A stretch of 60,469 nt of DNA from Paulinella micropora (lineage: Eukaryota > Cercozoa > Imbricatea > Euglyphida), in contig BJOX01000175.1 in the NCBI GenBank assembly GCA_009731375.1, positions 84,113-144,581 on the forward strand, given 5' to 3'. Of this stretch, positions 48,601 through 57,173 are shown one piece after another; position 1 is the stretch's first letter, and each line of letters begins with the position of its first letter. Position numbers and translations under genes: made by a program. Under the pieces are notes generated by a model that ran no database searches, was not told the DNA's origin, and worked only from the letters and a program-made list of their open reading frames with translations.

Positions 48601-48805
48601 CCGAATACTCACCAGCCTTGCGGGGGGGCATGCTGCCCCACCCCTTCTTCTCTTTCTCTCTCTCCCCTTTCCCTCCAGTCCGCAGGCCGTATCCCAGCCC
48701 TCCTCGCCAGCGGGGGGCTGAGCGGGGGGGGGGGGGGGGGCCCCCCCCCCCCCCCGCGCGGGNNNNNNNNNNTCAACTCAAGGGCCACCCCTCGGGTGGG
48801 TAAAA
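48601..48805. other. Poly-G/poly-C tract with 10-base gap
   Basis: T/C-rich DNA, then G and C homopolymers and a gap at 48763-48772. Nothing functional was seen. Confidence 0.7.
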
Positions 48806-48814
48806 GAATTGTGT

Positions 48815-49106
48815 TCATGAAAGAAAAAAAACTAATTTAATGAAGCTAGACAAAATAATTGCTAGTCTCCTGCCAAACCCTTTGACAGAACCACGCCGAG
48901 TGGCAGTGCGCTGGCTGCACTGCCACTGTCTGACGCACGGAAATCCAGCGTGCGCCTGCAAAACACACACACAGGAGAGGAAGCATGGTGGGTTTCAAAA
49001 TGCTGATGATACGAAAAAGCAGTAACAGGCCTTTGGATAAAAATGAGAATGAATATATCCAAAAACTTACCTCTTGAACATCCTGGTTGTTCTGGTTCTT
49101 ACTCAT
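48815..49106 (-). CDS. Small spliced ORF downstream of helicase copy 2
   Basis: Exon 1 is 49106-49071 (12 codons, MSKNQNNQDVQE), the intron is 49070-48956 (115 nt, GTAAGT...TTGCAG) and exon 2 is 48955-48815. The same intron-like unit occurs at 50384-50500 after helicase copy 1. There the ATG is ACG and exon 2 ends after CVRQWQC and 18 more residues at a TAG (50288-50290). Function is unknown. It could instead be a 3'-UTR intron of the helicase gene. Confidence 0.35.
48900..48926. repeat. Hairpin whose loop is inverted in the other copy
   Basis: GTGGCAGTGC (48900-48909) pairs with GCACTGCCAC (48917-48926) around the loop GCTGGCT. In the duplicate at 50330-50352 the loop is AGCCAGC, its exact reverse complement. 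Confidence 0.8.
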
Positions 49107-50222
49107 TTTTTATCCAAAGGGTACTTTTCCGCACGTTCCTGGGCAGCTTCGGCCGACAGTCGGGACTTCTTAGAAGAAGACCCCTGTGACTGTCGTTCCT
49201 CTCGCTTTCGCTTTTGTGCTTCCTTGTATATTTTTTTCAAGGACCTCCAGTTCTTGACGCCAGCAATTTGGCAGGCACGCCTGCGCTCCGCCTTGCGCCC
49301 CGCCTTGCGCTCCGCCTTGCCATTCGTCTCTAACATTTTTTCGATCGCGCGCCTGACATCTTCTCTGTTATCTTGCGTCGCTGTCAAGGTCAAAACCCTC
49401 AGCGAGAGCCACTCCTGGACGCTGAGGCTCTCACTGAGGCTCTCGCTGTGGTTCTCGCTGCGTCCCGATTCCGAGCCGGCGTCCGTAGTGCCAATCAGCC
49501 ACTGGTCGAACTCGGCTTTCGGTACGATCCGCATATTTACGATACCATACGCTTTGAGCCGGCCCGCATCCCTGTGCCCCTTGTTCTTACAATTCACATA
49601 CCGGCACAGGCCCCCTCGACAGACTCCTGTGGGGTCGCAGTCGTGTCCTAGCTCGGACTTGCTGCACGGGCAGTATATGCAGTAGTTGACGCGCCCGTCT
49701 TTCTTGTGAGCACCCCTGCCAGCGCCTAGGCCCGCGCGTGGGGGAAACACCTCGAAATCGTTTTGGCGCAGCGCGCTGTGGGGAATATTGTCGACCTCCC
49801 TCAAAGTAGGCTGTTTCAGCTCCTTTAGGTACTCCTCATACGCAGAGATAAAGTCTGCCCACAGAGTAAGGCGTCCTTTATCCATGATCACTTTGTGCTC
49901 CCTGGAGCCCTCGTGCAGAAACCGCGCCAGCAAGTTCATGTGGTTCTCAGTATATCTTTGATTATGTTTCCGAGCGGGCGGTGCTACATCTTGCCAGAAG
50001 TCTGCGTCGGGCTTGTCGTTCACTGTCGTGCGGTAGCGAGCAATGCAGCGGAGCAGAATGTAGGGCAGCTCGTTTTGGATAATGAGCTTTTTCAGGCCGG
50101 AATTGACTCTGGCCGGAGCGTTTTCCCAACAAAACACCGCAACCCGCCGCTCGGGCAGGGATCAGGTGTGCGTTGTGCAAGGGCAGGGTGCCCGCGCTGG
50201 TCTCTTCGACTTCAAATGTCAC
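49103..50222 (-). pseudogene. C-terminal half of TV-Pol/SF3 helicase gene, copy 2
   Basis: The frame from 50137 down to 49109 encodes the region after the ATPase core: LKKLIIQNELPYILLRCIARYR, VNDKPDADFWQDVAPPARKHNQRYTE, a CxxC/His cluster (YCIYCPCSK...CRYVNCKNKGH) that may bind zinc, and a Lys/Arg-rich tail. A further 85 bases upstream (to 50222) continue in another frame. The polymerase domain and Walker A part are absent, so this is a 5'-truncated duplicate. About 300 bases downstream of its end are repeated downstream of copy 1, showing tandem duplication. Confidence 0.75.
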
Positions 50223-50287
50223 TGCCGGGGGTAAGAATCGTGTTCATGAAAGAAAAAACTAATTTAATGAAATCAGACAATCTTTTT

Positions 50288-50530
50288 CTAGTCTCCTGCC
50301 AAAGCCTTTGACAGAACCATGCCGAGAGCGGCATTGCAGCCAGCGCACTGCCACTGTCTGACGCACGGAAATCTAGCGTGCGCCTGCAACACAAACACAC
50401 ACAGGGGAGTAGGCATATATGGGTTTCAAAAATGCTGATGATGAAAAAAAGCAGTAACAGGCCTTTGGGTAAAAATGAGCATGAAAATCCAAAAACTTAC
50501 CTCTTGAACATCCTGGCTGTTCTGGTTCTT
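50288..50530 (-). other. Duplicated 3' region of helicase copy 1 with intron-like unit
   Basis: It matches 48815-49106. It includes the GTAAGT...TTGCAG unit (50384-50500) and the inverted-loop hairpin (50330-50352). A short frame (50288-50383) contains CVRQWQCAGC. Confidence 0.6.
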
Positions 50531-53203
50531 ACTCGTTATGCTCGTTCTTATCCAAAGGGTACTTTTCCGCACGTTCTGGGGCAGCTTCGACCGATAGTCG
50601 GGACCTCTTGGAAGAAGACCCCTGCGCCTGCCGCTCCTCTCCCTTTCGCTTTTGTGCTTCCTTGTACTTTTTCTTCAAGGCCTTCCAATCCTTGATGCCA
50701 GCAATCTGGCAAACGCGCCTGCGCTCCGCCTTGCGCTCCGCCTTGCTATTCGCCTCTAACATTTCTTCGATCGCGCGCCTGATTTTTTCTGTGTTCTCCT
50801 GCGCCGCTGCCAAGGTCAAAACCCTTTCCTGCCACTCCTTGACGCTAGGGCTCTCGCTGCGGCTCTTGCCAAGGCTTTCGCTGGGTTCCGATTCCGAGCC
50901 GGCTTCTTCTGTACTGATGAGCCAGCGGTCAAACTCCGCGCGGGTCACAATGCGCATGTTGACGATTCCGTGCGCCTTGAGCACGCCCGCGCTCTTGTGT
51001 TCTTCGTTCTTGCAGTTGACGTACCAGCACAGCCCATCGCGGTAGGTTCCCGCAGGGTCGCATTGGTGCCCCGACCCATCCTTGCTGTGCGGACAGTAGA
51101 CGCAAAAATAGGCACGCCGGTCTTTCTTGTGGGCACCCCGGCCGGCACCCGGGCCCGTCAGCGGGGGAAACACCTCGTAGCCGTTACCGCGCAGAGCCGC
51201 CAGAGGGGTATCATCGGACGCCTTGGTGTTACTTTGTTTCAGCTCCTTCAAGTACTGCCCATACACAGAAACAAAATTTGTCCACTCGGTAAGACGTCCT
51301 TTATCGGGAATCACCCCGTGTTCGCGGGAACCCTCGTGCAAGAAGCGCGCTAGCAAGTTCATGCGGCTCTCAGTATATCTTTGGTTATGTTTCAGAGCGG
51401 GCGGTGCTATATCCCGCCAGAAGTCTGCGTCGGGCTTGTCGTCCACAGTCCGGGGGGCATGCCNNNNNNNNNNCCTGAGATCATGCTTTGCATCGTGGCT
51501 TGGTCCAGCACGCCTGCGAAGTTTCGTGGCAGGTCCAGGCACATAACAAGCTCTTTCTGGTAAAGACCCTCCAGCCCAAATTTCTCCTCCATATTTTTGT
51601 TCAAAACCCCGACCTTTCCGCGCGGTTTTAAATTCTTGATAATGTCAAGAACAGTGCCTTTGCCGCTGCCGCCATCGCCAAGAAGGAAGGGCTCAGCAGA
51701 AGCCAGTTGTCGATTGACCCCACAGGGTACATTAGCCGACCCACCAGCACTTCAAACACGTAGCACATCTCTGGACTGAGTTGTAGCTTGAGCGTCTCGG
51801 CCCAGAGGGGAGTAATCCACTCGTCACCGTGATTGTCTGCCTCTGCCAACTTTGCAAAATCAATCTCAAAGTCATAGAAGTGGTCGGTGAACGGGGCCTG
51901 CTCACCTTTTTCTTCGAAATCGTCCCAGGTTCTGTACTCCAGGGTCTTGATGTTGAAGGAACAGTTTCTGAAACTGACCCAGTCGCTATGCATGGAGGCA
52001 GGGCTCATGAGCGGGAAGAAAGGGTGGTCTACGTGCGCCAGGTATCTATCGAGCGTGTCGAAGCCCGACCTCAAGTTGTCGGTGTAGTACACACTTGATC
52101 GTAGTACCTCTGCCGTGTAGGCCTTAAAATCTAGCCAAGGTTCATACCCCGGGCACAGTCGCGTGGGGGCGTAGGACAGAGCCTTCATACCGCAGCAGCT
52201 TGTTTGCAGAGCCATGTTCCACCAAAAGCTCGCGACAACAGTCCGTGTAGTTTGGCAACTTGTTCAGGCTCACAGTCCCATAGAATTTCTTCATATCTTC
52301 GATCGTGGGCAGGCAGCTGTCGGCATGGAACTCGACATCCAGCCCCGTCGAACGCGAGACGTGCGCTCGGATGTCTGCCAGCCTTGCAGGCGTCAGGACC
52401 TGAGGACCGCCCTTGTGCATATCGGATTCAACCAGCACTTCATCGTACTTGTACACTCCCACCTGGATATTCTGAGCGCTGCAGTACTTCATCACTTCCA
52501 GCATAATTTGTAGCTCAAATCGTTGATAGACGTAGCTGATGAACGTAGCGAGCTTGTTGGGCTTGTCGTCCAACGACTGCACCAGAGCCCACACATCTCC
52601 GAACGCGGTGAACCGCTTGAGCTGCTCTCCGAGGCTTTTGCAGGCCTGTGCCCAGTCCCTCATGAGCGGGCAGTCAATAGCGTAGTCGGCCAGTACGCTT
52701 TTCTGGTTGATCACGGAATTAAATTGCTTTTTAGCCCATTTTCTGTTTAGCGGGTTATCCTCCTTGCCCACTTGCTCCAACAATAGCTTCTGCATATCCT
52801 CCCTCCCGCCATGTACGAACCTGCTGAACAGCACGGGCACGGCCGCCTGCTCCCGGTCCGCCAACTGCACGAGAATGCTCGCCGCCGCATTGCAGATGTC
52901 AAGACTCTCATACATGGCGCCCGAGACAATGCGCATAATCCACTTGGGTAGGTTCCCGATTGAATTTTGTCCATACGCCCTTCCCTTGCTGTCATGTATG
53001 CCAGGCATGTAGTCAACCTCGGGCCGGTTCAGTTTGCATGACTCCAACAGCTCGTTCACTTGCAGCTCTTCTTGACCCACCACTGCATAGAGCATGGAGA
53101 TCCTTTTCAGCTTGGTCTTATCCAGGCGTTGGCCCAAGGTAAACACTGGGTTCGGCGCGTTCTCTCCATCAACCTTCGCTGCACGCTTTTTCTTGCTCGG
53201 CAT
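50529..53203 (-). pseudogene. TV-Pol-like polymerase fused to SF3 helicase, copy 1, frameshifts and gap
   Basis: The 5' frame (53203-52142) begins MPSKKKRAAKV. It carries polymerase-like motifs: Asp102 in LDICNAAASIL, Arg/Lys-rich RKWAKKQFNSVIN near 154-166, and YDEVLVE with Asp254. This order matches the divergent family-A polymerase (TV-Pol) of transpovirons, virophages and PLVs. Then YTAEVLRSS...FDFEIDF follows, and the SF3 Walker A GDGGSGKGT is coded at 51679-51653. KNLKPRG and DLPRNF come next, and after the gap at 51464-51473 a Cys/His-rich and basic C-terminus. Frameshifts lie at C-runs 52147-52150 and 51718-51721. It would replicate a linear or circular DNA element. GC-rich, unlike elements A and B. 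Confidence 0.7.
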
Positions 53204-53489
53204 GACGCGTAATCTCTCCTAGGAAAAGCACAATCATAAAGAAAGATTAGCCTAGTTCTCGCAGGCGACTTCACGTGAAAATAGCCTGTTTGTTAGCGAG
53301 AACAAAAAAGGCAAGGGTTCTGTTCCGGCTCTGTTCTACTTCTTGGGTTTGCGTAAAACCCAAGAATGACAGTGTCACGGCCCCCAGCTGTTTCGCGGGG
53401 AAGGGGGGGGGGTCGGAGTACACTTTTGTACACTGCCTCCAATCGACCATATCAAACTCATGTTTTTGGTCATATCACTTGAACCGCCT
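53204..53489. other. Upstream region of helicase copy 1
   Basis: No gene recognised. It contains a G-run near 53404-53412 and an AGCGAGAACAAAAAAGG stretch. It would hold the promoter of copy 1. Confidence 0.4.
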
Positions 53490-55835
53490 CGGCCGGGCGC
53501 GGGATAATCTAAGGCAGGGGCGCGCGAAAAAAGCTCGGCCACGAGGCGCTGAGGCGGGGGGTCGGGGGCTGTGCGTGCAGGGGTCGGTTGACGCAATCGT
53601 ACCCTGTATCCTAAGAACTCGAAGGAGGGGGGGGGGTTTGCCCGGTCCTTCCCCATCCTTTTGCCTTTCCCGCCAAATTCTCAGAAAAAACTTCCCGAGT
53701 TCACAGGCTATAACCACATTTTGTGGGTTGTGCAACGGCAGAGCCGGGAAATTTCGTGCGAAAATTGTCCGAAACGAAGGCGGCAGGGGCGCGCGAAAGG
53801 GGCTCGACTACGAGCTGCTCGCCCGGGGGTTTGGTTATGCCACATACCCATGTCTTCTTTTTTTTGTAAATCGAAATTGTTGGATTTAATGTCTCGAGAG
53901 TGGGAGCAGAGGGGGGTCACCCCCCCCTCCGATCCCCTCCCCNNNNNNNNNNNNNNNNNNNNNNNNNCCCCCCCCCCGGCAGAGCAGGATAACTTTGGCG
54001 CCTCTTTCCGGGGCAAGGGGGTCGGGGGGGTGGCTTTGGCAAAGGGTCGTGGGGGCAGAAGCAGGACATGCCGTTGGTTCTAACCCTAACCACTTGTATC
54101 GTTAGGTACGTGTAGCTTTTCTCTTCCTTATACATTATATAACTAGTTATTGCAAAAACCATCTCAAGAAAAAAAAAGAGAAGAAAGAAGGGAAAGAAGA
54201 GGGAGAGACGGAGAGGAGGAACAGAGAAGGACAGAAGGTTTTTGCGGCGGGATGGGGTGTGGGGGGAGGAAGAGGCACTGGAGCAGCCCAACCCCTCCCC
54301 CGCCCCCCGCCCCCCGGAGCGCGGGGTGCCTATGGAGGTTCATTTTGAGTTTATGTCAACGGCTGGTTCTGAATCTTTCGAACAAGTGTACCTACCGACA
54401 CAAAGGGTTTTCGGCCGGGGGCGCCGGGGCAGGGAAGGGGCACCCCCGGCCGCCTCCCCCCCGAGCCGATTGAGCTCGGGCAGGAGGTCGTTGGGGTAGA
54501 AACGGGACACCACCCCGGCACATACCCCTCTTCTCTTCTCTGACCCTTTGTTCTTTTCTTTCTCTTCTTACAATTAAAAATGTTAAAATTAATCTCTCTA
54601 CGGTGGGAGAGAAGGGGGGGGGGGGAGTCGACAAAAGCCCCTGCACACGCACACACAACCCCCCCCCCCCCCCCCCCCCCTGCCGNNNNNNNNNNGCGCC
54701 CCTGCTCTCTGCCTTTGGAAATTCTGCTCCAGATTGGCTCTGCTGGTACACGACCCACGAAATGTGGCTATACCCTGTGGAGTTGGGGAGTTTTTTCTGA
54801 GAATTTTGGCAGGAAGGAGAAAAGAGTAGAGGGCAGGGGCAGACTCCCCCCCTAACCTTCGAGTTTTTAGGATACAGGGAACGGCTTCGTCGCCGAACCC
54901 CTGCACACACACCCCTGACCCCCGCCCCAGCTGCTTGTCGTGGACAAACTCTTGCGCGCCCCTACCCTGCCTGAAAATTCTTGCGCGAAATTTCCCCGGC
55001 TCTGCCGATACACAACCGCCAAATTCTCAGAAGAAACTTCCCAACTTTCGTGTATCGGCAGAGCCGGGGAAATTTTCGCAGGAATTTTCGGGCAAGGTAG
55101 GGGCGCGCAAGAGTTTGTCCACGACAAGCAGCTGGGGCGGGGGTCATGGGTGCGTGTGCAGGGGTTCGGTGACGCTGTTGAACCCTGTATCCTAAGAACT
55201 TGAGGGGTAGGGGGGGGTCTGTCCCTGCCTTTTACTTTTTTTCTCCTTCCCGCCGAATTCCCTTAAAAAACTTTCCGAGTTCACAGGGTATAACCACATT
55301 TTGTGGGTCGTGTATCGGCAGAGCCGGGGAAATTTTGCGCAAGAATTTTCAGGCAAGGTAGGGGCGCGCAAAAGCTCGGCCACGACAAGTGGCTGGGGCG
55401 GGGGGTCGGGTGCGCGTGCAGGGGTTCAGTGACGCCGTTGAACCCTGTATCCTAAGAACTCGAGAGGTAGGGGGGGGTCTGTCCCTGCCTTCTACTTTTT
55501 TTCTCCTTCCCGCCAAATTCCCTTAAAAAACTTTCCGAGTTCACAGGGTATAACCACATTTTGTGGGTTGTGTATCGGCAGAGCCGGGGAAATTTTGCGC
55601 AAGAATTTTCGGGCAAGGTAGGGGCGCGCAAGAGTTTGTCCACGACAAGCAGCTGGGCGGGGGTCAGGGGTGTGTGCAGGGGTTCGGTGACGCCGTTGAA
55701 CCCTGTATCCTAAGAACTCGAGGGGTAGGGGGGGGTCTGCCTCTGCCTTCTACTTTTTTTATCCTTCCCGCCAAATTCCCTTAAAAAACTTCCCGGGTTC
55801 ACAGGGTATAACCACATTTTGTGGGAAGGAGAAAA
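53490..55835. repeat. Roughly 260-bp satellite, direct and inverted units
   Basis: The word GGCAAGGTAGGGGCGCGC starts units at 55091, 55352 and 55612 (period 260-261), each containing CCTGTATCCTAAGAACT and TATAACCACATTTTGTGGG. A diverged direct unit lies at about 53500-53870, and inverted units at about 54700-55013. Between them (53880-54690) are poly-C/G tracts with gaps and a GA-rich stretch. Frames here are repeat shadows. Confidence 0.85.
54921..55142. repeat. Palindrome with 93-nt arms in the satellite
   Basis: Arms 54921-55013 and 55050-55142 are near-perfect reverse complements around a 36-base spacer. Here the satellite changes orientation. It could extrude as a cruciform. Confidence 0.8.
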
Positions 55836-56470
55836 GAGTGGAAGGCAGGGGCAGACGCCGTGATCGCTGAGCATATTACGAGCTGGGGCTCCGTAGTACA
55901 TATTGCAAAGTCAAACTTGGCACGGGAGGGCAGAAGAGAAGGAGGAGGGAGTGTCTTCTCGCTCTAGAGAAAATGACCCAAGCCTCGCTCTACTAAGAGG
56001 ATAGCCCGCCGGTGCAGGCGACAAGCCGCGCAAAGGTAACGCCCGGGCCCAGTGCTACGCAGGGCGACGCGCCCGCTCTCTCAGTACCTGCTCGCTTGCT
56101 GTTACCTGAGGGGAGGGGTTAGGGCGTGGCAGCGGACACGGTTAAAGCCCTGGAGTAGTTCACGCTTTCCGGTTCTGTTGAAACTAAAACCCTAACGTGT
56201 ATTTTTTTTTATTAAAGAAGACGAGTTAAAAAAAAGAACTTCCGAACAAGCGTAGGTGATGATGCAACACGCACGCTCCTGCGCGCTGGTGGCAGCGCGT
56301 GGGTCGCTCTCCGACGCCTTATCTGTTGGTGGGCCGCGGAAAAACCTCGTGATTCCCACTTGTTCCCTGCCTGGCTGCCCCGCGGGGGGGGGGGGGGGGG
56401 GGGCNNNNNNNNNNNNNNNNNNNNNNNNNNNNNNNNNNNNNNNNNNNNNNNNNNNNNNNNNNNNNNNNNN

Positions 56471-56516
<46 letters not shown>

Positions 56517-56686
56517 ACCTTCCGCCTCACCGCTCGAGTTCTCTTTGTAAGAAAGGAGCTATGGACGAGCCGAAGAAGAAGAAAACGGGCGAGTGCCAGG
56601 CGGTAACAATCGAGGATGGTGGTTGTGTCTGAGAAGAACGGCGTCGGTACCTAGATCCCAACGGCGGCAGCATAGCTACATCGTAT
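55836..56686. other. GC-rich intergenic region with gap
   Basis: No gene with good support. A short frame at 56560-56631 (MDEPKKKKTGECQ...) precedes the next candidate gene. The gap at 56405-56470 lies in poly-G. TTATTAAAG at about 56210 may be a polyadenylation signal. Confidence 0.5.
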
Positions 56687-57007
56687 TTGTACAAGCCCCG
56701 GGAGCCCTCTCGTTCCAGAGCCCAGCTGGAGGGCGTGTGGTGTACGATGAGGCAGATCACGCCCGAGCCGCTGCAGCTACCAGCTACGTTGGATCGAAGA
56801 GAACAAGTTGCCAAGGCTGTCGACACGCGAGCGAATACGTTGCTCGTATTCAAGAACTACTTAAAGCTGCACGCTAAGCTGCTGGCAAGGGCTCAGCCCG
56901 AACGTGGTGTTCGCGAGGCGCGGCTAAGGCTTGAGCAACAACAGACAGATTGTAGCTTGCTCCAAGAACAATTGAAACTATACAAGGCATGGCTGGACAA
57001 ACACTAA
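56687..57007 (+). CDS. Small coiled-coil protein, unsure
   Basis: 106 residues. The second half (residues 40-105) is a Leu/Arg/Gln-rich helix (LLVFKNYLKLHAKLLARAQPE, then LRLEQQQTDCSLLQEQLKLYKAWL) with heptad character. The N-terminal third is less convincing and competes with another frame (56593-56877). It lies upstream of the kinase-like gene. Could be a 3' exon of a longer gene. No family recognised. Confidence 0.35.
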   Translation: MYKPREPSRSRAQLEGVWCTMRQITPEPLQLPATLDRREQVAKAVDTRANTLLVFKNYLKLHAKLLARAQPERGVREARLRLEQQQTDCSLLQEQLKLYKAWLDKH

Positions 57008-57134
57008 ATAGAAGGGATCTGCTATGAGGTGGTTTCTATTAAAAGAAGGAGCACAACAAGAACAAAAGGGGGCGGGGGGGGGGGGGGAAANNNNNNNNNN
57101 TTCTAGTCCGTCTCCAACACAGGGCTGTTTCTTG

Positions 57135-57142
57135 TATAAAAG
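57135..57142 (+). promoter_or_regulatory. TATA box of kinase-like gene
   Basis: TATAAAAG lies 39 bases before the ATG at 57174. This spacing fits a start of transcription at about 57165 and a very short leader. Confidence 0.6.
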
Positions 57143-57173
57143 GAAGAAATCGCTTGACCCAGCCCGAAGAAAG

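Noticed and set aside
53275-53889. 204-codon frame in the satellite region
   Set aside because: It spans a diverged satellite unit and has no domain; similar frames arise in other units in other phases.
57024-57173. Earlier ATG of the kinase-like gene
   Set aside because: It reads through poly-G, a gap of unknown size and the TATA box.
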